Of a stretch of DNA of 16,088 nt, positions 7,886-15,148 are shown in pieces. Made by a program: the position numbers and the translations under genes. Numbering within the stretch: position 1 is the stretch's first letter; the number at the start of each line of letters is the position of its first letter. This stretch comes from Acidobacteriota bacterium (GTDB lineage Bacteria > Acidobacteriota > Terriglobia > Terriglobales > Acidobacteriaceae): contig JAKABE010000034.1 of assembly GCA_021801945.1 (NCBI GenBank), positions 1 to 16,088 on the forward strand. Direction: 5' to 3'. A model generated the notes under the pieces. That model saw only the letters and a list, made by a program, of their open reading frames with translations. It was not told the origin of the DNA and ran no database searches.

Positions 7886-8524
7886 TCATTCTTCCAGCTC
7901 TGCTCTCCAGCGCCGGAACTCGGCTGCGGGGTCGGGCGCGCGAAAGAGAGCTGTGGAAACAGCGATGGCGCTGGCTCCGGCGGTAAGCACTAACGGCGCT
8001 GTCTCCAGCGTGATTCCCGCTGCGGCCGTCAGCACACGTTCTGGTCCAGCCTGCTCGCGCAGTCTGCGTACACCCTCCGGTCCGATCGGCGTTCTCGTGG
8101 TTTCCTTGGTGGTGGTAGTGTAAACGGGACCGATAGCCAGATAGTCCACCGGCTCATTCAAGATTCCTTCCAGCAGGGCATCGCTGCCGCCAAATGTGCC
8201 TACGATGCGGCCGGGGCCGAGCAAAAGGCGCGCCTCCACGGGTGAAACGTCGCCGGCATCCACATGTACGCCGTCAAAGCCAGCTTTTTCTACCAGATCC
8301 GCGCGGTCATCGAGAATTAGCTTGATGTTTGGGGCGGGCAACGCCGCACGCAGAATCTCCGCATCGGCCATTAATTCGGCGTCAGAGCCAATCTTGTTGC
8401 GGTATTCGAGCAGTGTCACGCCTGCTTCGGCAAGCTGGTTGCCCAGCCGTCGCAGAAACTTCGCGCGCCCTGCGACGGGAATGACGCCGGCGTCGAGGAT
8501 GGGATAGATCTTGGGAAATTGCAT
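7886..8524 (-). CDS. thiE: Thiamine-phosphate synthase (ThiE-like)
   Basis: ThiE condenses HMP-pyrophosphate with thiazole phosphate to give thiamine phosphate in the cytosol. With the ATG at 8524 the protein is 212 residues, the family length, and begins MQFPKIYPILDAG; the open frame extends 28 codons further up to 8608 but with non-family sequence. It is a TIM barrel: LLEYRNK (38-44, usual QYRxK), LILDDRADL (69-77), FDGVHVDAGD (83-92), DYLAIGPVYTTTTK (127-140) and ITLETA after a Gly. The Asp residues expected to bind Mg (DD 72-73, D92) and K140 are present. However the usual HLGQ is HVDA, and the usual G-(V/I)-S-x-H stretch is GTFGGS (109-114). It may still be a true ThiE or a divergent paralogue. 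No other thi genes are in the window. It is divergent from pyrE. Confidence 0.85.
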   Translation of the reverse strand: MQFPKIYPILDAGVIPVAGRAKFLRRLGNQLAEAGVTLLEYRNKIGSDAELMADAEILRAALPAPNIKLILDDRADLVEKAGFDGVHVDAGDVSPVEARLLLGPGRIVGTFGGSDALLEGILNEPVDYLAIGPVYTTTTKETTRTPIGPEGVRRLREQAGPERVLTAAAGITLETAPLVLTAGASAIAVSTALFRAPDPAAEFRRWRAELEE

Positions 8525-8653
8525 ACCACCAGGGTAAAGCACAATTGATGGGCAATTGGCGGAAGGGTTCCACCACGGGCTTTGTGGGTTTACCGCACGC
8601 AAAACCACATGGCCGTTTGCAGTGAAAGCGATCCAAAATCCGCGCGTTGCCTT

Positions 8654-8659
8654 TACAAT
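8654..8659 (+). promoter_or_regulatory. Candidate -10 box (TACAAT) for pyrE
   Basis: TACAAT lies nine bases before the pyrE ATG, in the 143-bp divergent spacer with thiE. A start of transcription about 7-9 bases downstream would fall on or beside the ATG, which fits the lack of a ribosome binding site (possible leaderless message). No good -35 box is visible at 16-18 bases, so this is weak. Confidence 0.3.
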
Positions 8660-8667
8660 CGAATCCG

Positions 8668-9282
8668 ATGGCCAACTCCACCTACGCGCAACTACTGCTC
8701 CAGCTTCTTGCCCACACGAGCTTCAAGCTCGGCCAGTTCAAGCTCTCCTCCGGGGGAACGAGCGACTACTATATCGACTGCCGCACCACCACGCTCCACG
8801 CCGAGGGCGGGCGTCTGACCGGACATGCGATCCTCGATCTGCTGGAGACGAATGGCATCGAAGCCGAGGCCGTGGGTGGGCTTACTATGGGCGCCGACCC
8901 GGTGGTCTGCAATGTGGCCACGGCTAGCGCGTGGCGCGCAAAATCGAATCCCGGTGCGCCGGTGCTGCATGGCTTCCTTGTCCGCAAAGCTGAAAAGACG
9001 CATGGGACCGGCCGGCGCATCGAAGGCTTTTGCCGCGCCGGGGCGCGCGTGGCCATTGTGGATGATGTATGTACCACCGGTGCCTCGACCATCGCCGCCA
9101 TCGAGGCCGCACAAGAGGCCGGGATGATTGTGGCCGTCGTTGTCTGTATCGTCGAACGCGAAGACTCCAAGGGCCGCCCCGCCGTGGAAGCAGCGGCAAA
9201 AGGCGCACCATTTCTCCGGCTGTTTACGGCCAAGGATGTGCGCGCGGAGCACCTGAAGCAGCTGGAAGCCGCGGGTAGATAG
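8668..9282 (+). CDS. pyrE: Orotate phosphoribosyltransferase
   Basis: PyrE joins orotate to PRPP to form OMP in de novo pyrimidine synthesis. The 204-residue length from the ATG at 8668 fits the family. FKLSSGGTSDYYIDCR (24-39) is the N-terminal substrate loop with the conserved Tyr-Asp. RKAEKTHGTGRRIEG (106-120) is the flexible catalytic loop. VAIVDDVCTTGAS (128-140) is the PRPP-binding motif, intact with both acidic residues. A TTG seven codons upstream is in frame but has no support. No Shine-Dalgarno sequence precedes the ATG (bases just upstream are CGAATCCG), so translation may be leaderless or weakly initiated. It runs divergently from thiE and converges on the OmpA-like gene. Confidence 0.95.
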   Translation: MANSTYAQLLLQLLAHTSFKLGQFKLSSGGTSDYYIDCRTTTLHAEGGRLTGHAILDLLETNGIEAEAVGGLTMGADPVVCNVATASAWRAKSNPGAPVLHGFLVRKAEKTHGTGRRIEGFCRAGARVAIVDDVCTTGASTIAAIEAAQEAGMIVAVVVCIVEREDSKGRPAVEAAAKGAPFLRLFTAKDVRAEHLKQLEAAGR

Positions 9283-9299
9283 CCCTCGCGACCGCATCG

Positions 9300-9341
9300 A
9301 GACAAGAAAAAGAGCAGCCCCCGTGCCTGCTGACTGCTCTT
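9300..9341 (-). terminator. Intrinsic terminator downstream of the Pal/OmpA-like gene
   Basis: Reading the minus strand, AAGAGCAG and CTGCTCTT form an 8-bp stem around a 16-base loop, followed directly by TTTCTTG, so the transcript has a U-rich tail. It lies about 40 bases after the minus-strand gene's stop codon. The same hairpin could stop pyrE readthrough, but the T-rich side favours the minus strand. Confidence 0.75.
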
Positions 9342-9382
9342 GTGCAGCGCGTTCGGTCAGCCCACCCACCGCCGCACTGGCG

Positions 9383-10117
9383 TTACTGATTCTCGGCCTG
9401 CGCTGACTGGGAGGATGCTGACTCGGGGATCATGTTCGTCAGCATCTGTACCGTGACTCGCCGGTTCTCCGCTCGTCCTGTCGCGGTTCTATTCGAAGCC
9501 ACCTCGATCGCCTTGCCGATGCCGATGAGGTAAAAGCGCCGCGGGGAAATGTTGTACTTCGCGGCCAGGTATTGCACCACCGCGTCGGCGCGGCGCTGAC
9601 TCAGTTGGTAGTTGTACTGAACCGGGCCAGTCGAATCGCAACCGCCGGTGACCTCGAGGATGTAGTTCTTGGCCGGGATGAGCTGAGTCGTTGCAAAGTT
9701 GTCCAGTTGTGATTGATCATCCTTGGTCAGCACGGCTTTGTCGAATGCGAAATGCACGGTCACGTCGGCCACCTTCCTGTAGTTGTCCAGGCCCATCACC
9801 ACACTGTCCAGCGAATCGGCGCGATGCACGGCGTTGTTCGCCGCGGATTGGGCAGTGGCGGCTTCCGCGCTGGCATTTTGCGCGTTCTGGTTGGCCGTGT
9901 CCGCTGCGTTCTGCGCCTTCGCAATACCAGACTGCGCGCGGCTGTTGACATCCCGAATCTGGCGGTTGTTCTCGGCTGCTTCGTTGTCCAGTCTTCCGGT
10001 GTGCTCGATCAGCGGCGCTGTCTGGTTGCGTACATATTTTTTAGTGGCGCACCCACTCACAACAAAAGCCGCCAGAGCCACCGCCGTCAACGCAAATCCA
10101 TAGCGATTCATGGTCAT
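9383..10117 (-). CDS. OmpA/Pal-family peptidoglycan-associated lipoprotein
   Basis: This is an outer-membrane lipoprotein predicted to bind peptidoglycan. The signal peptide (1-22) ends in the lipobox VSGC with lipidated Cys23. Residues about 30-105 are an Ala/Asn/Gln-rich coiled coil reminiscent of Lpp-like spacers. The OmpA_C domain spans about 118-226, with DVTVHFAFDKAVL, the Asp of the DSTG motif (161), NYQLSQRRADAV (169-180) and GRAENRRV (214-221). The usual GHTD is GGCD here, leaving an unpaired Cys. The ATG at 10117 has an AAAGGA site seven bases upstream and is preferred to the ATG two codons later. At 244 residues it is longer than Pal because of the coiled coil. No tol genes adjoin, so a Tol-Pal role is uncertain. 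A terminator follows. Confidence 0.92.
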   Translation of the reverse strand: MTMNRYGFALTAVALAAFVVSGCATKKYVRNQTAPLIEHTGRLDNEAAENNRQIRDVNSRAQSGIAKAQNAADTANQNAQNASAEAATAQSAANNAVHRADSLDSVVMGLDNYRKVADVTVHFAFDKAVLTKDDQSQLDNFATTQLIPAKNYILEVTGGCDSTGPVQYNYQLSQRRADAVVQYLAAKYNISPRRFYLIGIGKAIEVASNRTATGRAENRRVTVQMLTNMIPESASSQSAQAENQ

Positions 10118-10396
10118 GGTTTTGTCCTTTCCGCCGGCCGTGCAGTTCTTACACGGTCCACGGGGTGAACTTCTCCTTTCCTCAGATAGCGTGCACGTTA
10201 CACGCCATTCGGAGCCGGTCGCCTAATTCCATGAAAACAATAAAGAAGACTGTCACGGGCTGCACCAGCCTTGGTCTTTGGCCATGCATTTTTTACCCGA
10301 TCCGGCAAGGACTACTCTCAGTCGAGCTGCGACACCAGAGATCTCCTCTCGAACCCGCTATCCTATGAATTGGCGCGGCAGCGGACTGCCTCAACC

Positions 10397-12535
10397 GTGG
10401 ATTTTTACGAGAAAATTCGTGCCTTGCCCACCCAGCCTGGCGTGTACCTCTACAAGAACGCCGAGGGTGAGGTGATCTATGTGGGCAAGGCCAAGAATTT
10501 GCGCTCGCGGGTGCGGTCTTATCTGCTTGATGCCTCGCAGGCCAACGCCAAAACCGGCTCGCTGATGCGCGAAGCGGTTGATCTCGACTATATCCTGGTG
10601 GCCAATGAGCGCGAAGCGCTGGCACTCGAAAACAACCTCATCAAGCAGCGTAAGCCGCGTTTCAACATCCTACTGCGTGACGACAAGACCTACCCCTATG
10701 TGAAACTGACGCTTGCCGACCGCTACCCCAAGGTCTTCGTCACGCGGCGGCTGCGCAAAGACGGATCGGCCTATTATGGGCCTTACTTTCCCGGTAACCT
10801 GGCCTACCGCGTGGCCGAACTCATCCACCGCAGCTTCCTGCTACCCAGTTGCAAGGTCGATCTCTCGCGCTATCATCCCCGTGCCTGCTTGCAGTACTAC
10901 ATTCACCGCTGCCTGGGGCCGTGCGTTGAGGGCCTCACTACGGCGGAGACGTACAAAGAAGCCGTGCGCGACGCACAGCTCTTTCTGGAAGGCCGTCACG
11001 CAGAACTGGAGCGGGCTCTTACCGCCCGCATGTTAGTTGCTGCCGAGGCCGAGCAGTTCGAGACCGCCGCGCGGTTGCGCGATCAGCTCACCACCGTGCA
11101 CCAGCTTGAGGAGAAGCAGCGCATCGCCACCGCCGGCCAGGACGACGACGCCGATGTCTTCGGCTATCACTACGAGGACGGCGCGCTGGCGGTGAATCTC
11201 TTCCACCTGCGCGCCGGCAAGATCGTCGATCGCCGCGAGTTCTTCTGGGAAGACCTGCAAAGCCTAATGGAGGCCGTCGCAGAACAACCCGAATCGTCTG
11301 CACCTGTGATCCTGAGTGACCGAACCCCTCGCTCACCCCGGCAGAGGAAAAAGAAGAGGGAAGAAGGATCTGCTGTCGCCTTTCCATCCGTAGATCCTGA
11401 CGCGTTCGTTTTCAATCCTGGCCACGTCTTCAGTGCCCTCCTCAAGCAGCTCTACATTGATCAACAGTATGTTCCGCGTACCATCTTCGTCCCGGTGGAT
11501 TGCGACGACCGCGAATTACTCTCCGCGCTGCTTAGCGAACGCGTCGGCCACCGCATCGAGATTGCCGTGCCACAGCGCGGCGAGAAGCGCTCTTTGGTTG
11601 ATCTGGCGGGCCAAAACGCTAAGCAGTCCTACACGCAGCGCTTCCGTGTGCTAGAGCCATCGCGCGAGGCCATCCAGGAGGCGCTTTCCGACGCCCTCAT
11701 GCTTCCCGCGCCACCGCGACGAATCGAGTGCTTCGACATCTCGCACATCCAGGGTGCAGAGACGGTGGCCTCGCTCGTCGTTTGGAAAGACGGCAAGATG
11801 GACAAGTCCGCCTACCGCAGATTCAAAGTGATGAGCGTGGTGGGGGTGGACGATTTTGCCTCTATGCGAGAGGTGGTGCAGCGGCGCTACCGCCGCATCC
11901 GCGATGCCGCCGATGCATCCTTGCCCGCCAGAGACGGTAAGAAGACTGCCCAGGGCGTAAGCTATGGGTTGCGGGCAAAGAAGCCCTCACAAGCCCAGCT
12001 GGGACGCCCGAATCCGGCCACGATAAACCGATCCGAACTTGGCGAATCTTCCTCTTTCGAGGAAAGATCCCCCGGGAGCAAGGAACCCGCGACGATGCCC
12101 TCGTTGATCCTTATCGACGGCGGTCTGGGACAGCTTCACGCAGCCGCTGAAGCGCTGGAGTCGCTGGGACTGACCTCTCAGCCGTTGGCCGCTATCGCGA
12201 AAAAAGAAGAGATCATCTATCTCTACGGCAGCGAGGATGAGCCCATCGTACTCGACCGCCGCTCGCCGGTGCTGCACCTCGTGCAGATGATCCGCGACGA
12301 GAGCCATCGCTTCGCTGTCGGCTACCATCGCCAGCGTCGGGCCATCCGCGACCGCAGTTCGGAACTGCTGAACATTCCCGGCGTAGGTTCGCAGACCCGC
12401 CAGCGTCTGCTCACCCACTTTGGCAGCTTGCGCGACGTCCAGCAGGCTACGGCGGAGTCGCTGGCTGCGGTGGTCTCGCGAAAGACGGCGGAGATGATCT
12501 GGAGGCATTTTCACGAGGCTGGAACAATCACCTAG
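10397..12535 (+). CDS. uvrC: Excinuclease ABC subunit C
   Basis: UvrC makes both incisions beside a lesion in nucleotide excision repair. From the GTG at 10397 (VDFYEKIRALPTQPGVYLYK, the family N-terminus) it is 712 residues, against about 610 usually. The GIY-YIG nuclease is at about 10-95 (GVYLYK, VIYVGKAKNLRSRV); a Cys-rich region (CLQYYIHRCLGPC) precedes the UVR motif (213-243). The RNase H-like nuclease has ECFDISH (444-450), LILIDGGLGQL (570-580) and DESHRFAVGYHR (634-645). C-terminal HhH motifs start at about 655. The extra length is a Lys/Arg-rich stretch near 305-325 and a 65-70-residue low-complexity insert (501-568) splitting the RNase H-like domain. No Shine-Dalgarno is seen; the frame is open from 10271. 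The stop TAG uses the TA target of an IS630 element. Confidence 0.95.
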   Translation: MDFYEKIRALPTQPGVYLYKNAEGEVIYVGKAKNLRSRVRSYLLDASQANAKTGSLMREAVDLDYILVANEREALALENNLIKQRKPRFNILLRDDKTYPYVKLTLADRYPKVFVTRRLRKDGSAYYGPYFPGNLAYRVAELIHRSFLLPSCKVDLSRYHPRACLQYYIHRCLGPCVEGLTTAETYKEAVRDAQLFLEGRHAELERALTARMLVAAEAEQFETAARLRDQLTTVHQLEEKQRIATAGQDDDADVFGYHYEDGALAVNLFHLRAGKIVDRREFFWEDLQSLMEAVAEQPESSAPVILSDRTPRSPRQRKKKREEGSAVAFPSVDPDAFVFNPGHVFSALLKQLYIDQQYVPRTIFVPVDCDDRELLSALLSERVGHRIEIAVPQRGEKRSLVDLAGQNAKQSYTQRFRVLEPSREAIQEALSDALMLPAPPRRIECFDISHIQGAETVASLVVWKDGKMDKSAYRRFKVMSVVGVDDFASMREVVQRRYRRIRDAADASLPARDGKKTAQGVSYGLRAKKPSQAQLGRPNPATINRSELGESSSFEERSPGSKEPATMPSLILIDGGLGQLHAAAEALESLGLTSQPLAAIAKKEEIIYLYGSEDEPIVLDRRSPVLHLVQMIRDESHRFAVGYHRQRRAIRDRSSELLNIPGVGSQTRQRLLTHFGSLRDVQQATAESLAAVVSRKTAEMIWRHFHEAGTIT
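12533..12534. repeat. TA target duplication, left of element 1 (and stop codon of uvrC)
   Basis: This TA belongs to CTAG 12532-12535. It forms uvrC TAG on the plus strand and the transposase TAG on the minus strand. Its partner is TA 13735-13736. Confidence 0.75.
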
Positions 12536-12547
12536 TTCTCTGACCGC
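12535..12547 (+). repeat. Left terminal inverted repeat of IS630 element 1
   Basis: GTTCTCTGACCGC; matches the right end at 12 of 13 positions. Confidence 0.85.
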
Positions 12548-13721
12548 GTGATGAACGGACTGTAGCGGAATTTCTCTCGGGCTTTGGCGCGGTCGAACTT
12601 CCATTGAATGCGCGTGGCCTGGAGGTTGGCCTCGCTGTTCCAGGCCTCCACCTGTTCACTCAGTCGCTCCCTGTTGCCGATCCGTCGCTTGGCTAAACAT
12701 TGCCGCGCAACAGGCCAATTTCGATCTCCGCCTGATTCAACCAACTGGCGTGTTTGGGCGTGTAGTGCACGGTGAACCGCTGCCACAAGCGGTTTCCGTC
12801 GGCCTCGCCGTAACGGTCCACCAGCGCCTTGCGACGATGCGTGTTCAGATTGTCCAGCACCAGATGAATGGTCCTGACCTGGGGATAGAAATCCGCCACG
12901 CCCTTGAGAAACTCCGCAAACCGATGGGCCGTCCGTCGCGGCGTCACTTCGGTGAAATGCACTCCGGCTTTGGGTTCCACTCCGCAAAAGATATTGGCCG
13001 TGCCCGCGCGCCGGTATGCGCCATCGCGCCGTGTTTCGCGGCCGGGCTGGAACGGGATCGGCTCGCGCACCTCTTCATGCAGGCTTACCGATTTCTCATC
13101 CATACACACCACCGGATCTTCGGCCTGCAGCGGCTTTTCATAGGTGGCCAGCACGTCTTCCATCCGCTCCACATAGGCCTGAGCCAATTCCGGCACGCAC
13201 CACATTTTTTTCCAGCCACGGCTTCAGATCATGACTTTCCAGCAACACCCGCGCCGTTTCCCGTCCCATCCGCGGCGTTAACCCGCGACGCACCGCTTCC
13301 TCGGCAATCAGCCACGCTCCATCGCGCCCGCCCCGCTGGCGCAGCCCCACAGACCATGGCGATCACTTCCTGCCGTTGCCGCACACTGAGCAGCGGCGGC
13401 GCTCCCGGTCGCGGCTTGTCATACAGCGCGCGCTCCAACCCGCCCTGTTCGTAGCGCTTGCGCACCTCGCACACCGTATTCACCACCACACCCACGCTGG
13501 CTGCGATCCGCGGGCTGGATTTGCCTTCTCCCAGCAGCCGCAGCACCAAGGCACGCCGCACCGTCCGCACCGGCTGCACGTCCCTGCTCAACAATCCTTC
13601 CAACTTCCCCACATCTCCCGCCGAAAGCTGCATCGCTATCTTGCGCCGACAAATCGCCTATCTCCACTTATCGCCCTTTCCAGACTCCACGCTAAGTACC
13701 TCCTTCGATTCCTCGTCTCTT

Positions 13722-13734
13722 GCGGTCAGGGAAC
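13722..13734 (-). repeat. Right terminal inverted repeat of IS630 element 1
   Basis: Read on the minus strand it is GTTCCCTGACCGC; one mismatch to the left end. Confidence 0.85.
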
Positions 13735-13736
13735 TA

Positions 13737-13749
13737 GTGTAGTGCGTCA
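13737..13749 (+). repeat. Left inverted repeat of IS630 element 2 (with symmetric flank)
   Basis: GTGTAGTGCGTCA; exact inverse of 14884-14896. The element itself probably starts at 13742, after the TA. Confidence 0.85.
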
Positions 13750-13774
13750 TAGATAGAATCACGTATGTGTTGGC

Positions 13775-13792
13775 CCTCATCTTATGATGAGG
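13775..13792. repeat. 7-bp hairpin in the 5' region of element 2
   Basis: CCTCATC and GATGAGG flank TTAT, about 30 bases before the transposase start. It may be structural for the element's message; no further support. Confidence 0.4.
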
Positions 13793-13823
13793 AGACCCGT
13801 CAATCCGTGTTGCCCGGCCCGTC

Positions 13824-14886
13824 GTGCTCGACGAAACAACCCGCAAGGAGCTTCGGCGGCTTGCACGCCGGCGTTCGGTTCGGGAGCGCGTTGCCCTGCA
13901 TAGCCGCATCATCCTGCTCGGAGCGAAGGCACTGCAGAATCTCCAGATTGCCGCCGAACTCAAAATCAGCGTGCGCATGGCGGCTTTGTGTCGCAAGCGG
14001 CTTTTCTCGTTCGGCGTCAAGGGTTTGCTGAAAGATGCGCCCCGGCATGGGCGCACGCCGTCGATTCCCGCCTCCACCATCGAGGACGTGATCCGCAAGA
14101 CCACGCAGACCGCTCTGCTCCATGCTACGCATTGATCGACGCGCGCCATGGCGCGCAAAAAGGGCATCTCGGAGGCCAGCGTGCGGCGCATCTGGCGCGG
14201 GCATGGGCTCAAACCGCATCGCGTAGAGAGTTTCAAAATCAGCCGCGATCCCGACTTCGTCAACAAACGCGAAGACATCGTCGGTCTGTACTTGAATCCG
14301 CCCGAACATGCGCTGGTGTTGTAGGTCGATGAGAAGAGTCAGATCCAGGCGCTTGACCGTACACAACCGGGCCTCCCGATGAAGAAAGGCCGCGGCCAGA
14401 CCATGACGCACGACTACAAGCGCAACGGAACCACGACGCCTTTTGCTGCGCTCAACACGACCACCGGTGAAGTCTATGGTCTGTGCCAAGAGCGACATCG
14501 CCATCAGGAGTGGCTGAAGTTTCTGCGCCTGATCGAGTTAACGGTCGACGGAGGAGCAGATTCACATCATCTGCGACAACTATGCCACCCGCAAACATCC
14601 GCGCGGACGGTGTTGGATCGTCAAGCACAAGCGCATCCAGGTGCACTTCACGCCGACCTCGGCATCGTGGCTGAGCATGATCGAGCGGCTTTTCCGCGAT
14701 CTGACAGACAAGAGAATCCGGCGCTGAGTCTTCCAGGGCCTAGAGCAGTTGATCATGGCCATCGGCGACTATATCGATAAATACAACGCGAATTTGAAGC
14801 CGTTTATCTGGACTGCCAAAGCCAACGACGTCCTGGAAAAAGTTACCCTCGCTCAGGCGGCCTTAAATAATCGCCTATCTGTGTGA
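13824..14886 (+). pseudogene. IS630-family transposase with stops and a frameshift (element 2)
   Basis: From GTG 13824 (LDETTRKELRRLARRRSVRE) the HTH region is intact up to ATH, where TGA 14133-14135 replaces an expected Trp. The same frame continues with [19 protein letters not shown] and NPPEHALVL, then TAG 14322-14324, then [15 protein letters not shown] (first catalytic Asp) and [19 protein letters not shown]. One extra base near 14553 shifts the frame to [16 protein letters not shown] (second Asp), [17 protein letters not shown] (catalytic Glu), TGA 14725-14727 in place of an expected Gly, and KPFIWTAKANDVLEKV to the natural TGA 14884-14886. The true start may have been at 13809, where GTT stands in front of ARPVVLDE. 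Three stops plus a shift make it inactive. It belongs to a different IS630 subgroup from element 1. Confidence 0.88.
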
Positions 14887-14896
14887 CGCACTACAC
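14884..14896 (-). repeat. Right inverted repeat of IS630 element 2 (with symmetric flank)
   Basis: Plus-strand TGACGCACTACAC; exact inverse of 13737-13749. The transposase stop TGA (14884-14886) lies inside it. Confidence 0.85.
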
Positions 14897-15148
14897 GGAT
14901 ATGGCTGACCCTTCGTTCGGGTTTGCGCTCGGGCGCGGGGCGTGTCATCTCTCTTTCTCACTGCCCTGGCGGCGCGAACGCAGCTTAATTTTCGTTTTGA
15001 GGGATTGCCGAGCTTGTGATTGTTCCCCTTTGTGCCCAATCCGATTCTCATCGCACACCTCAGCACGTAATATGGCTGCAGAGTAGAAAAGAGCCCTGAT
15101 TTGTGGAAAAAATTGCACAATCATTCAAATTGCATATTCCATTAATCC
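14897..15148. other. Gene-free spacer after element 2
   Basis: No gene is supported in these 252 bases. In the reconstructed pre-insertion state this is the DNA directly downstream of uvrC. The second half turns AT-rich (about 15100-15150) ahead of the BrnT-like remnant and may hold its promoter, but no clear boxes stand out. Confidence 0.5.

Larger units (their letters stand above)
12532..13633 (-). pseudogene. IS630-family transposase, three frameshifts (element 1)
   Basis: The N-terminal part (ATG at 13633) is a helix-turn-helix domain reading LSAGDVGKLEGLLSRD through GRARWSV. Near 13312 two bases are missing, and the next frame gives LIAEEAVRRGLTPRMGRET and SHDLKPWLEK. At the A7 run 13205-13211 (minus strand) one extra base moves the frame to MWCVPELAQAYVERMEDVL. 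That frame contains the DDE residues in VVCMDEKS, HLVLDNLNTH and ASWLNQAEIEI. Near 12706 one base is missing, and the C-terminus RQCLAKRRIGNRERL to FRYSPFITRSEN follows in another frame. The stop TAG is made by target-site bases. All three catalytic acidic residues are preserved, so decay is fairly recent. The A7 shift alone could be slippage-tolerant, but the other two shifts make a full protein unlikely. Confidence 0.88.
12535..13734 (-). mobile_element. IS630-family insertion sequence, element 1 (1200 bp)
   Basis: The ends carry a 13-bp inverted repeat, GTTCTCTGACCGC at 12535-12547 and its reverse complement with one mismatch at 13722-13734. Each end abuts TA (12533-12534 and 13735-13736), as expected for IS630-type insertion at TA with duplication of that dinucleotide. 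The transposase gene inside is on the minus strand and broken by three frameshifts. The left end falls inside the uvrC stop codon. Confidence 0.85.
13742..14891 (+). mobile_element. IS630-family insertion sequence, element 2 (about 1150 bp)
   Basis: GTGCGTCA at 13742-13749 is matched by TGACGCAC at 14884-14891, with a further shared GATAG inward after a 2-base gap. TA lies outside both (13740-13741 and 14892-14893). The next three bases outward, GTG and CAC, are also complementary, so the apparent inverted repeat runs 13 bp (13737-13749 / 14884-14896). That would be explained by a palindromic GTGTACAC target. The transposase is on the plus strand and broken. Confidence 0.8.

Noticed and set aside
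8692..9369. Minus-strand open frame of 225 codons opposite pyrE
   Set aside because: Antisense to an intact pyrE with all motifs; the translation matches nothing recognisable.
10271..10396. uvrC starting at the upstream TTG (10271)
   Set aside because: The extra 42 residues do not resemble a UvrC N-terminus; the family start coincides with GTG 10397.
12750..13454. Plus-strand open frame of 234 codons in IS630 element 1
   Set aside because: Antisense to the recognisable DDE region of the transposase; His/Arg/Pro-rich, no motif.
13800..14504. Minus-strand open frame of 234 codons in IS630 element 2
   Set aside because: Antisense to the decayed transposase; it stays open because of base composition.
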